A DNA stretch of 45,421 nucleotides from Anaerococcus sp. (lineage in GTDB: Bacteria; Bacillota; Clostridia; Tissierellales; Peptoniphilaceae): contig JALEUV010000041.1 of the NCBI GenBank assembly GCA_022780515.1, positions 1 through 45,421 on the forward strand, in the 5' to 3' direction. The notes under the pieces were generated by a model. It worked only from the letters and a program-made list of their open reading frames with translations. It ran no database searches and was not told the DNA's origin. The position numbers and the translations under genes were made by a program. Each line of letters starts with the position of its first letter. The first letter of the stretch is position 1. This document shows, in pieces, positions 13,975-21,973 of this stretch.

Positions 13975-15630
13975 ATGAAAACAGATATTGAAATAGCAAG
14001 AGAAACTAAGATGAAGGATATAGGCGAGATAGCTGAAAATCTTGGCATCAAAAATTATGAAAAATACGGTAACTACAAGGCAAAAATCTCCCTTGATGAG
14101 CTAGATGATAGTAAAAAAGATTCTAAGCTGGTCCTTGTTACATCAATCAACCCTACACCTTTTGGGGAGGGAAAGACTACAGTAAACATCGGCCTATCAA
14201 TGGCCCTTAATAAGATTAATAAGTCAGCCATCTCAATCCTTAGAGAGCCATCTCTAGGACCTTGCTTTGGAATAAAGGGTGGAGCAGCAGGTGGTGGATA
14301 TAGCCAAGTATTGCCAATGGAAGATATCAACCTCCACTTCACAGGAGACTTCCACGCTATAACTACTTCCGTTAACCTAGTAGCAGCCATGCTAGATAAC
14401 CACATCTACCAAGGCAACGAAAAAAATATCGACACCAACAAGATTGTATGGAAGAGGTGTCTTGATCTAAATGATAGGGTTCTAAGAGATGTAGTAGTTG
14501 CTCTTGGCAAGAAGACTAATGGAGTTGTAAGGGAAGATGGCTTTGATATAACAGTAGCTACAGAGATGATGGCAGTATTTTGCCTGTCAAATGACCTAGA
14601 AGACTTTAGGCAAAAAGTTTCAAAAATGATAGTGGCCTACGACTTCGATGATAATCCTGTTACAGTAGATGATATAGGAGCAACAGGATCTGTTGTTGTA
14701 CTTATGAAAGATGCCCTAAAGGCAAACTTAGTTCAAACAACAGAAAACACCCCAGCCATAATCCACGGTGGACCTTTTGCCAATATTGCCCATGGTTGTA
14801 ACTCAATCATAGCTACCAAAACAGGCCTTAGCCTAGCTGACTATATAGTAACAGAAGCAGGCTTCGGGGCAGACCTAGGAGCTGAGAAATTTAACGATAT
14901 AAAATGTAGACTAGCAGGATTAAAACCAGATTGCACAGTTATAGTTGCTACAATCAGGGCCCTCAAATACCACGCTGGTATGAAGATGGATGATATCGAA
15001 AACGAGAACCTAGACTACTTAAAAACAGGCTTTATAAACCTACAAACCCATATTGAGAATATGAAAAAATATGGTAAAAACCTAGTTGTAGCTATCAATA
15101 TCTTCCCTTCTGATACAGAAAAAGAAATTGCATTACTTAAAGAACTAACAGAAGAGCTTGGAGTTAGGGCAATAGAAACAAGAGTCTTCTCTGATGGAGG
15201 AGAAGGGGCAACAGATCTAGCTAAGGAAGTAGTAGAGCTTTGCAAGAAGGACAATGACTTCTCTATGCTTTACCCAGATGAGCTTGGTATAAAAGAAAAA
15301 ATCGAAACCATAGCAAGAGAGATATATAGGGCAAGTGGAGTAGAATTTTCTAGAAAGGCTAGCAAGGAAATTGAAAAAATTGAGAAATTGGGCTATGGCT
15401 CATATCCAGTTTGCATAGCCAAGACCCAATATTCCCTAACAGATGACCCTAAAAACCTAAATCCAACAGAAGACTATAAGATAAATATAAGCGATATAAG
15501 ACTTAATGCAGGAGCAGGCTTTGTAGTAGCCCTCACAGGAAATATCATGACCATGCCAGGCCTACCTAAAAAACCAGCAGCCTTAGGTATAGACATAGAC
15601 GAGGATGGAAATATAGTAGGTCTGTCATAG
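13975..15630 (+). CDS. fhs: Formate-tetrahydrofolate ligase
   Basis: Makes 10-formyl-THF from formate, THF and ATP. I choose ATG 13975, which follows AAAAGGAGG and gives MKTDIEIA, over an upstream in-frame ATG at 13951 that precedes the ribosome binding site; the protein is 551 residues, as usual for Fhs. The P-loop TPFGEGKTT and the segments EPSLGPCFGIKGGAAGGGYSQ and TEAGFGADLGAEKF are intact. It is the last gene of the purine operon, separated from purC by 61 bases. It logically supplies the formyl groups used by PurN and PurH. A 10-bp terminator stem follows at 15701-15736. Confidence 0.97.
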   Translation: MKTDIEIARETKMKDIGEIAENLGIKNYEKYGNYKAKISLDELDDSKKDSKLVLVTSINPTPFGEGKTTVNIGLSMALNKINKSAISILREPSLGPCFGIKGGAAGGGYSQVLPMEDINLHFTGDFHAITTSVNLVAAMLDNHIYQGNEKNIDTNKIVWKRCLDLNDRVLRDVVVALGKKTNGVVREDGFDITVATEMMAVFCLSNDLEDFRQKVSKMIVAYDFDDNPVTVDDIGATGSVVVLMKDALKANLVQTTENTPAIIHGGPFANIAHGCNSIIATKTGLSLADYIVTEAGFGADLGAEKFNDIKCRLAGLKPDCTVIVATIRALKYHAGMKMDDIENENLDYLKTGFINLQTHIENMKKYGKNLVVAINIFPSDTEKEIALLKELTEELGVRAIETRVFSDGGEGATDLAKEVVELCKKDNDFSMLYPDELGIKEKIETIAREIYRASGVEFSRKASKEIEKIEKLGYGSYPVCIAKTQYSLTDDPKNLNPTEDYKINISDIRLNAGAGFVVALTGNIMTMPGLPKKPAALGIDIDEDGNIVGLS

Positions 15631-15700
15631 GATAATCTAAGATAGATTAATTGACAAAGATTTATTCTATAAGTTAAATAAAAATAGAAAATTAAATTCG

Positions 15701-15736
15701 GAAACACCCCTACTAAATTTTTGGTTGGGGTGTTTC
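15701..15736 (+). terminator. Terminator hairpin after fhs
   Basis: GAAACACCCC and GGGGTGTTTC form a perfect 10-bp stem with a 16-base loop. The run of Ts behind it is weak (TCTATATTT), so termination may be partial, but its position after the last operon gene fits a terminator. Confidence 0.7.
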
Positions 15737-15755
15737 TCTATATTTAAGGGGTGAT

Positions 15756-16659
15756 AGACAAGTGTTTACTTATTTAGCTAAGTCTTACAAAAATATTTTT
15801 TATTAGGTTTTGGACTCTTGATACTTTTTTTCTTAAATAGGCCAATCCTTGCTTATCTTATAATGTATGATACAAAACTTGCTGATGGGAGTCTTGACTT
15901 TTCCTGGCTTAGCTTGCTTTTGCCAGACTTCATCTATCTCTTGTATTATTTAATGACTAATTATTATTCTGAGTTGTTCTTGGATAAGTTGAAGTTGCAT
16001 CAAGGCGTAAATTAAATTAAGAGCTTTATGCGAGTTTTATTAAAAATCCAAGAAAGGCTAGTAATTTAGAGATAGCTACGATTTTACCAATGACATACCG
16101 TTATAACTAGCTCCTACATTTTGGGAATGATGTCTATATTATAGCTAATAATTTCATTCTTTGGATCAGTAATGATTATATATTCGATAAATGTAAAAAT
16201 CCTTATTTACCTTATCCTAATATCGGTCATAACCCTTTACCTTTAGAGAAAAATTGCCAGGCCCTCCTAGACCGACAAGTGGATTTTTTTCAATAAGAAA
16301 GTTACTGGGATAAAATGATCTTAGATAAAGACTTTGATAAGAATAAGTACACTAAAATAACCAAAAGCCTTGGTCTTGATAGGCTTGATGATGGTTTGAT
16401 AGTTAATGAGAATCAAAATAACCTATCAGGTGGCGAGATTCAAAAAAACCTCATAGGTCGTGCCATCTATAAGGACAGTGATTTGCTAATCATGGATGAA
16501 CCCTTTTCTGCCCTTGATAGTGCTAGCATAAAAAGACTGGTATCTATTATAAGAGAGGATGACAGGACTTATATAATCATAGCCCATAATTTGTCTAAGG
16601 AAATAAGGGAGAGCTTCGAAAAAGTTATTGAGATAGAAAAATTATGGACTCATCCTTAG
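15756..16659 (+). pseudogene. Decayed ABC transporter (membrane plus ATPase remnants)
   Basis: The stretch reads as pieces of one exporter-like ABC gene in changing frames. A possible N-terminus (VFTYLAKSYKNIF) runs into stops; a shift of frame at about 15805 continues as a hydrophobic helix (LGFGLLILFFLNRPILAYL) to a stop near 16015. After more stops an ATPase C-terminal half is readable at 16315-16659, with the signature motif LSGGEIQKN, Walker B LLIMDEPFSALD and the H-loop IIIAHN. No Walker A is readable. About 900 bases remain of an expected 1.6-1.8 kb, so there are internal deletions as well as frameshifts. The substrate is unknown. Confidence 0.75.
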
Positions 16660-16671
16660 TAAATTATAAAT

Positions 16672-16722
16672 GTTAAAGAGGGTGGCTGCTTAGTTTTCCT
16701 AGGCAAGTCATGCTCTTTTTTT
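16672..16722 (+). terminator. Imperfect hairpin with long T run
   Basis: An imperfect stem around AAAGAG...GCTTAG and CTAGGC...CTCTTT is followed by about ten Ts. It probably ended transcription of the now-decayed ABC gene and isolates the next promoter. Confidence 0.55.
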
Positions 16723-16836
16723 TTTGAAAATTTTTGCTTGGTTGTGGAAAAAAGCTTATTAAAAATTATTTAAACTTGGATTATTTTACTGACTTATCTA
16801 TAAATTTTCATAAAAAATTTTGTAATCCTGATAAAA

Positions 16837-16859
16837 AAAGTATAATACCCATATACTTT
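16837..16859 (+). promoter_or_regulatory. Promoter -10 with overlapping inverted repeat
   Basis: TATAAT at 16841-16846 lies about 50 bases upstream of the transporter gene, with a weak TTTTGT -35 at 16818-16823. AAAGTATA (16837-16844) and TATACTTT (16852-16859) form a perfect 8-bp inverted repeat that covers the -10, which is where an operator for a repressor could sit. The regulator is unknown. Confidence 0.55.
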
Positions 16860-16895
16860 AAAGGAGCATAGTTTCGAAGTTTAAAGGAGAATTAC

Positions 16896-18200
16896 ATGAA
16901 TAAGTTTAGTTCGAAAATTGGTTTTGTCTTGACGGCAGTTGGTTCTGCTGTCGGTATGGCTAATGTCTGGGGCTTTCCTTACAAGTTCCAAGAGGGTGGT
17001 TTGGTATTTTTAATATTTTATTTGATATTTATTAGCTTGTTTTCCTATGTAGGTCTATCAAGTGAATTTGCCATCGGAAGGTATGCCGGTACTGGGACCC
17101 TGGGAGCCTATGAGAAGGCCTTTTCAAGTAAGAAAAAAAATAGCATCATTGGAAAGTTTATCGGCTTTATTCCCCTCGCAGGATCTTTATTGATAGCCAT
17201 AGGTTATGCAGTTATAGTGGCCTATGTTTGTAAGGCCCTATTTAATTCGCTCACAGGAGAGCTAATGGAGGTCAATACGACTCAATGGTTCGAGTCGTTT
17301 TCCAATAATGATTATTCGGTTGTGGCTTTCCATCTTATAGTAATAGTCCTTACCCTCCTTACCTGTATAGGGGGAGCTACTACTATTGAAAAATCTAATA
17401 AGATAATGATGCCAATATTTTTTGTCTTATTTTTGGTCTTAGCCATTAGGATTTTGACCTTGGATAATGCCATCGAGGGTTATAAATATATGTTTAGGTT
17501 TGATATGGATGCCCTATCCCTAAAGACGGTAGTTGCTGCCATGGGCCAAGCCTTCTTTTCCCTTTCTGTAACTGGTAGTGGAATGATAGTTTGTGGAGCC
17601 TACCTAAGCAAGAAAGAAGATATAGTATCAGCAAGCAAACTTACAGGACTTCTCGATACAGTAGCCTCCTTGCTATCATCTTGTGTAATGATCCCTGCTA
17701 TTATGATCTTTAGCATGGACCAAGTTGGTGGACCTGGCTTACTTTTCCAAGTACTCCCTACTATCCTGCAAAATATGTTTTTGGGAAGACTCTTTGCCAT
17801 TATCCTATACCTAGCAGTAATAGTAGCAGGAATTTCCTCCCTCCAAAATATGTTCGAGGTAGTGGCAGAGTCCTTGATGAATAGGTTCCCTAAATTAAAA
17901 AGAAACCTAGCCTTATTAATTATAGGACTTATAGTCTTTGGCATAGGTGTAAATATGGAAACAATAAACAAGTGGGGACCTTTTATGGATATAGTATCCA
18001 TATATATAATCCCAATTGGTGCAAGTATCGGAGCTTTTACATGGTTCTATGTCTTTGCCAAGGATAAACTCCTAAAGGAAATCAACCTATCAGCCAAGAA
18101 AACCTACGGGGATAGCTGGTATAAGATAGGCAAATTCGCCTACACACCGATAGCCATAATCCTATGTATCTTGGCCTTGGTATTTAAAATATCTTTCTAA
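16896..18200 (+). CDS. Sodium-dependent transporter, NSS (SLC6-like) family
   Basis: Integral membrane symporter that probably takes up an amino acid or related amine with Na+. The 434-residue protein has about 11 hydrophobic segments, as in shorter bacterial NSS members. The first helix shows the NSS signature GSAVGMANVWGFPYKFQ, except that the Arg usual in WRFP (the extracellular gate Arg of LeuT) is Gly here. Other recognisable parts are the YVGLSSEFAIGRYAG loop and TM6-like AMGQAFFSLSVTGSGM. A good ribosome binding site (AAAGGAG) precedes the ATG. It is a single-gene unit with its own promoter and a strong terminator shared with the convergent repressor gene. Substrate cannot be told from sequence. 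Confidence 0.88.
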   Translation: MNKFSSKIGFVLTAVGSAVGMANVWGFPYKFQEGGLVFLIFYLIFISLFSYVGLSSEFAIGRYAGTGTLGAYEKAFSSKKKNSIIGKFIGFIPLAGSLLIAIGYAVIVAYVCKALFNSLTGELMEVNTTQWFESFSNNDYSVVAFHLIVIVLTLLTCIGGATTIEKSNKIMMPIFFVLFLVLAIRILTLDNAIEGYKYMFRFDMDALSLKTVVAAMGQAFFSLSVTGSGMIVCGAYLSKKEDIVSASKLTGLLDTVASLLSSCVMIPAIMIFSMDQVGGPGLLFQVLPTILQNMFLGRLFAIILYLAVIVAGISSLQNMFEVVAESLMNRFPKLKRNLALLIIGLIVFGIGVNMETINKWGPFMDIVSIYIIPIGASIGAFTWFYVFAKDKLLKEINLSAKKTYGDSWYKIGKFAYTPIAIILCILALVFKISF

Positions 18201-18228
18201 AATAATCCTTTCATATAAATAAAAAAAT

Positions 18229-18271
18229 AAGGGACTCTAGCAGGTTGATTATTCTTGCAAGAGTCCCTTTT
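18229..18271. terminator. Bidirectional terminator between convergent genes
   Basis: AAGGGACTCT and AGAGTCCCTT form a perfect 10-bp stem, extended inward by GCA/TGC. There is an A run on the left and a T run on the right, so it can stop transcription from both the transporter gene and the convergent DeoR gene. Confidence 0.9.
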
Positions 18272-18294
18272 GTAATAGAAAATTAATAAAAAAT

Positions 18295-19053
18295 TTATTG
18301 CCAAATAACGTTAGTGAAGGGTTTCAAACTTTTGATAAAGTCGTCATCTGGCTTTTTGTCAGTAACTATGTAGTCGAATTGGGTTGGTTTGTAATTAGAT
18401 ACAAAGGACTTTTTATAGAATTTAGAGGAGTCTGCTAGGAGGACCTTGACAGAGGAGTTTTGTAACATGATTTTCTTGATTTCAGCTAGGTCATTATCAG
18501 CCTCATAAACATTCAAGCTATCTAAACACTTGCAAGATATAAAGACATAATCTGCATAAAAGGACTTTAAAAAATCATAAACTTGAAGTCCTACTAGGGA
18601 ATAGCTGTTAAACTTGAGGGTCCCACCTGACAAGAGGCACTTAACATTTGAATTATCGTATAAATTCTTGGCAATTTCTATGCTATTGGTCAAGACAACT
18701 AATTGCTTATAATTCTTAAAATACCTGGTCAAGTAACTGGTTGTACTTGAATCATCCAGATATATTGATAGATCGTCCTTTAGAAAGTATTTGTCACACA
18801 AACTTGCTATATATTGTTTCTCATCGACATTCCTATTTTGTCTAATAAAGCTAGAATATTCGCTATTTGTATTGGAAGAAAGGGTTACCCCACCTCTAAT
18901 TTTTTTAAGAAAGCCAGCACTTTCTAGGTAATTTATATCCCTCCTAAGGGTTGACTCGGAAGTATATATTTTTTTGCTAAGATCTTTTATACTAATTGTT
19001 TTTTCTTCAGTGAGAATAGATTTTATTTTTTCATATCTTTCCTGTGGTATCAT
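18295..19053 (-). CDS. DeoR-family transcriptional regulator of the sugar-type operon
   Basis: An N-terminal winged helix-turn-helix (about residues 15-55, with SIKDLSKKIYTSESTLRRD) is followed by a sugar-phosphate-binding DeoR C-terminal domain with TNSIEIAKNL, LLSGGTLK and VLLADSSKF. I place the start at ATG 19053, nine bases after an AAGGA site, giving 252 residues; a TTG at 19062 is possible but closer to the Shine-Dalgarno. DeoR proteins of this type usually repress a neighbouring sugar catabolic operon and are released by a phosphorylated intermediate. This gene diverges from the ABC transporter operon at 19235, which is its most likely target, and repeats in the shared promoter region fit that role. 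Confidence 0.92.
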   Translation of the reverse strand: MIPQERYEKIKSILTEEKTISIKDLSKKIYTSESTLRRDINYLESAGFLKKIRGGVTLSSNTNSEYSSFIRQNRNVDEKQYIASLCDKYFLKDDLSIYLDDSSTTSYLTRYFKNYKQLVVLTNSIEIAKNLYDNSNVKCLLSGGTLKFNSYSLVGLQVYDFLKSFYADYVFISCKCLDSLNVYEADNDLAEIKKIMLQNSSVKVLLADSSKFYKKSFVSNYKPTQFDYIVTDKKPDDDFIKSLKPFTNVIWQ

Positions 19054-19067
19054 ATCTAACAATCCTT

Positions 19068-19096
19068 TTTTGAAAACTTTTGAAATGTTTTGAAAA
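19068..19096. repeat. Three TTTTGAAA repeats with 10-bp period
   Basis: TTTTGAAAA (19068-19076), TTTTGAAA (19078-19085) and TTTTGAAAA (19088-19096) place their central G at 19072, 19082 and 19092, one helical turn apart. They lie just upstream of the DeoR gene. They are candidate operator sites for autoregulation; A/T-rich repeats can also arise by chance, but the exact phasing is notable. Confidence 0.55.
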
Positions 19097-19140
19097 TATT
19101 ATACTTCAAAAAAATGTTTTTTCCATTGTTTCTTCTAAAT

Positions 19141-19169
19141 TTGCGATGTTTCTTATAATTTGTTATATT
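19141..19169 (+). promoter_or_regulatory. Promoter of the amino-sugar-type operon
   Basis: TTGCGA (19141-19146) and TATATT (19164-19169) are separated by 17 bases, about 65 bases upstream of the permease gene. It is the best sigma-A-like match in the divergent interval. Confidence 0.6.
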
Positions 19170-19184
19170 ATAGTTATTAGAAGA

Positions 19185-19202
19185 GTTAATAGAGTTATTA
19201 AC
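19185..19202 (+). promoter_or_regulatory. Perfect inverted repeat downstream of the promoter (candidate operator)
   Basis: GTTAATA, spacer GAGT, TATTAAC: a perfect 7-bp inverted repeat starting about 16 bases after the -10 hexamer. A repressor bound here would block initiation or early elongation. The adjacent DeoR protein is the obvious candidate, but this is inference. Confidence 0.55.
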
Positions 19203-19234
19203 TGCTTATGAAAATATTTGCATAGGAGGATGGG

Positions 19235-20008
19235 ATGAATAATCACAAGAAGAAAAAGGTCATAAATGATAAAGTTTGGATCTTAATATCAATAGCCATA
19301 GCATTTCTTGTATGGTACTTGCTATCAATTGGAGAAGTAACTCAAAGAAGTTTCCCTTTTGTAGACAAGGTTATCAATGCTATTGGCAAAATGGTTGAAA
19401 GAGGAGTACTTTTTCAAGATATTAAAAGTTCATTATTATGTGTAGTTGCAGGATTCTCTTTGGGATTTGTAACTTCTTTGCCAATTGCTTTCCTAATGGC
19501 ATGGTATAAGCCAGTTCAAAAAATTCTTGAACCATGGATCAATTTTATTAGAAATATACCAGCCCTAGGTTATGCTCCACTACTAGTAATTACTTTTGGT
19601 GTTGGTAAGAAACCTGCTATTATACTTATTTGGATTGCAACCTTTATGACTATGAGTATCACTATTTATCAAGGTATCAAAAATATCGATGTGACATTGA
19701 TAAAGGCCGCAAGGGTTTTGGGAGCTACTGACAAGGATATATTCTTCAAAATAATTTGTCCAGCAACAGTTCCATTTATAATAACAGCCGTAAGACTTGG
19801 ACTAAGTGCTGCACTTACTACATTATTAGCTGCTGAATCTACTGGTGCACAAGCGGGTATTGGTATGAGAATTAGATCTCTATCAAATTCATTCGAGTCA
19901 GATGGAATGCTAATGTACATAATTTTACTCGGTATAATAGGCTTGATTTTAGTTAAAATTACAGATTTCATCGAAAGGAGACTAACAGGGTGGCAAGAGA
20001 AGATTTAG
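19235..20008 (+). CDS. ABC transporter permease, NitT/TauT (SsuC/TauC) type
   Basis: Membrane component of an importer. The 257-residue protein has about six hydrophobic helices and the family's cytoplasmic EAA-like loop (AARVLGATDKDIFFKIICPATVPFI) that contacts the ATPase. Members of this family carry sulfonates, nitrate, cyanate, pyrimidine precursors or aromatic acids, and are not the classical CUT1/CUT2 sugar importers. The start follows AGGAGG (19224-19229). The ATPase gene begins before its stop. It is the first gene of the operon divergent from the DeoR gene. Confidence 0.92.
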   Translation: MNNHKKKKVINDKVWILISIAIAFLVWYLLSIGEVTQRSFPFVDKVINAIGKMVERGVLFQDIKSSLLCVVAGFSLGFVTSLPIAFLMAWYKPVQKILEPWINFIRNIPALGYAPLLVITFGVGKKPAIILIWIATFMTMSITIYQGIKNIDVTLIKAARVLGATDKDIFFKIICPATVPFIITAVRLGLSAALTTLLAAESTGAQAGIGMRIRSLSNSFESDGMLMYIILLGIIGLILVKITDFIERRLTGWQEKI

Positions 20009-20781
20009 ATGTCAAATTAAAAATTGATAATGTGTATAAGGAATACACTACTAGAAAGGGCAAGGTGGTAGCCCTAAATGGTGTAAATTTAGATATCAAA
20101 GAAAATGAATTTATTTGTGTAGTTGGGCCATCAGGCTGTGGAAAATCAACCCTCCTAAATAATATAGCGGGACTTGATACACCTACATCAGGTACTATCT
20201 ACCTTGATGGTAAACCAATAGAAGGTACTGGTGTAGAAAGAGGAGTTGTCTTCCAACAATATGCGCTATTTCCTTGGAGGACAGTTCTAAAGAATGTAAT
20301 GTTTGGTCTAGAGATCAAAAACGTTCCTAAGGATGAAGCTGAGCAAATAGCTAGGAAGTATATCAAATCTGTAGGACTTGAAGGCTTTGAAGATTCTTAT
20401 CCAAAGGAGCTATCCGGAGGTATGAAGCAAAGGGTAGCCATTGCTAGGGCCTATGCTGTAAATCCAGAAGTCCTATTGATGGATGAGCCATTTGGAGCCT
20501 TGGATGCCCAAACCAGAGTCCAACTCCAACAAGAACTATTAAATACATGGGAAAATGAAAAGAAAACTTGTTTCTTTATAACCCACGATGTAGAAGAAGC
20601 TGTTATACTAGCACAAAGAGTTGTAATAATGAGTGCAAGACCAGGAAGGATTAAGAGAATAGTTGATATAGATATTCCTTATCCTAGAACACAAGAGATA
20701 AAGAGTTCACCAAGGTTTGTAGAACTTAAAAATGAGATTTGGGATGAAGTATATCAAGAATTTTTGGAAGTAAGAAAATAA
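19990..20781 (+). CDS. ABC transporter ATPase, NitT/TauT (SsuB/TauB) type
   Basis: Energises the importer with the permease upstream. The 263-residue protein has Walker A GPSGCGKST, Q-loop in VFQQYALFPWRTV, signature LSGGMKQRVAIARA, Walker B VLLMDEPFGALD and the H-loop in FITHDVEEAV. FPWRTV after the Q-loop is typical of the SsuB/TauB group. The start codon is GTG 19990, following AAAGGAGA, and overlaps the permease by 19 bases, so translation is probably coupled. Confidence 0.93.
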   Translation: MAREDLDVKLKIDNVYKEYTTRKGKVVALNGVNLDIKENEFICVVGPSGCGKSTLLNNIAGLDTPTSGTIYLDGKPIEGTGVERGVVFQQYALFPWRTVLKNVMFGLEIKNVPKDEAEQIARKYIKSVGLEGFEDSYPKELSGGMKQRVAIARAYAVNPEVLLMDEPFGALDAQTRVQLQQELLNTWENEKKTCFFITHDVEEAVILAQRVVIMSARPGRIKRIVDIDIPYPRTQEIKSSPRFVELKNEIWDEVYQEFLEVRK

Positions 20782-20800
20782 AAATATAAAGGAGAAAATT

Positions 20801-21886
20801 ATGAAAAAAATGGTTAAACTTATGGCGATGGCAGCTGCAGTATTTACACTAACTGCATGTGGTGGATCAGGTAACGAAGCTCAAGAAGCTCCTAATGAAG
20901 CTAGCAGTCCAGAAAATGTTAGCGTAGAAGAAAGTGCAGAAGCACCTAGTGGTGAAGAAACTGAAGCAGCTATAGAAGAAAACAAGGAAACAGTAGACTT
21001 AAACGTTGCCTACATGCCTAACTATGCATCACTTTGGCACTTGGTAACAGCAGTAGATAAGGGATTCTTTGAAGAAGAAGGACTCAATGTAACATTAACA
21101 GAATTTGCTGATGGTCCATCAGAGATAGCAGCTATGGAAGGTGGAAGTGTTGATATTGCATATATAGGCCATGGTGCTCACAAACTAGCAATCGAAGGAA
21201 GTGCAAACATCATAGTTCCATCATCAGTACACAACACTGACAAAATAACAGTCCTACCTGATAGTGGTATAGAAAAAATTGAAGATATTAAGGGAAAGAA
21301 AATAGCTTATACAGCTGGATCATCATCAGAAACAGCCCTAACAAGTGCCTTATCTAAGGCAGGTCTAACTATGGAAGACATCGATCCATACGAAATGGAT
21401 GCTACAAACATGGTTGCTGCTATGATGAGTGGATCAGTAGATGCTGCTACAGCTTGGAACCCATACGATTCTCAAATATTAGACAATGTAGAAGGATCAA
21501 AACAAATCGAATTTGCAACAGATTCAGTTAACCTATCAAGTTTTATTGCCCTTCCAAAGTACGTTGAAGAAAATAGGGATATTGTCCTAAGATTCTCTAG
21601 AGCAATCTATAAGGCTATGGAATTCTCATCAAAAGAAGAAAATTGGGATTATGCAGTAGGTCTATATGCTAAGCAAACAGCTAAAGACAAAGAAGCTTCT
21701 ATGGTAGAAACTTCAGATGCTACTTGGTTCTCAGCAGAAGATGTTAAAACAGGCATCGAAGATGGGACTATGAAAGAATACTATGAAAAACAACAAAAAA
21801 TGTTTATAGATAGTGGTGACGTAGCTGAAGAAAGACCTGTTGAAGAATACGTAGAATTTGATCTAATGAAAGAAGCTTTGGAATAA
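20801..21886 (+). CDS. Substrate-binding lipoprotein of the NitT/TauT-type importer
   Basis: Captures the substrate outside the cell. Residues 1-20 are a lipoprotein signal peptide ending in the lipobox TLTAC (Cys20), followed by a Glu/Ser/Ala-rich linker to about residue 65. The mature domain starts near VDLNVAYMPNYASLWHLV and has SsuA/THI5-like features: GFFEEEGLNVTL, GGSVDIAYIGHGAH, IKGKKIAYTAGSSSE and a DAATAWNPY segment. The total of 361 residues is normal once the linker is counted. The ligand cannot be read from sequence. Because the downstream enzymes handle amino sugars and phosphate esters, the ligand may be a charged sugar derivative. Confidence 0.9.
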   Translation: MKKMVKLMAMAAAVFTLTACGGSGNEAQEAPNEASSPENVSVEESAEAPSGEETEAAIEENKETVDLNVAYMPNYASLWHLVTAVDKGFFEEEGLNVTLTEFADGPSEIAAMEGGSVDIAYIGHGAHKLAIEGSANIIVPSSVHNTDKITVLPDSGIEKIEDIKGKKIAYTAGSSSETALTSALSKAGLTMEDIDPYEMDATNMVAAMMSGSVDAATAWNPYDSQILDNVEGSKQIEFATDSVNLSSFIALPKYVEENRDIVLRFSRAIYKAMEFSSKEENWDYAVGLYAKQTAKDKEASMVETSDATWFSAEDVKTGIEDGTMKEYYEKQQKMFIDSGDVAEERPVEEYVEFDLMKEALE

Positions 21887-21916
21887 TATTTGAATTTGAG
21901 CTATAAAGAAATGATG

Positions 21917-21937
21917 GGAAGATTTTTATAATCTTCC
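21917..21937 (+). promoter_or_regulatory. Hairpin between transporter genes and catabolic genes
   Basis: GGAAGAT, loop TTTTATA, ATCTTCC: a perfect 7-bp stem in the only gap (87 bases) within the operon. There is no clear T run after it, so RNA processing or partial attenuation that sets different levels of transporter and enzymes is more likely than full termination. Confidence 0.5.
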
Positions 21938-21973
21938 TATTATATTGAAAAATAGAAAAAATTAGGAGAAAAA

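Noticed and set aside
14073..14405. Antisense open frames within fhs, ppdK, purL, valS and others
   Set aside because: They are Ser-rich mirror frames of strongly coding genes, without ribosome binding sites or recognisable domains.
15818..16015. Separate small membrane protein gene
   Set aside because: It has no ribosome binding site, starts inside a hydrophobic stretch, and is better explained as part of the decayed ABC transporter.
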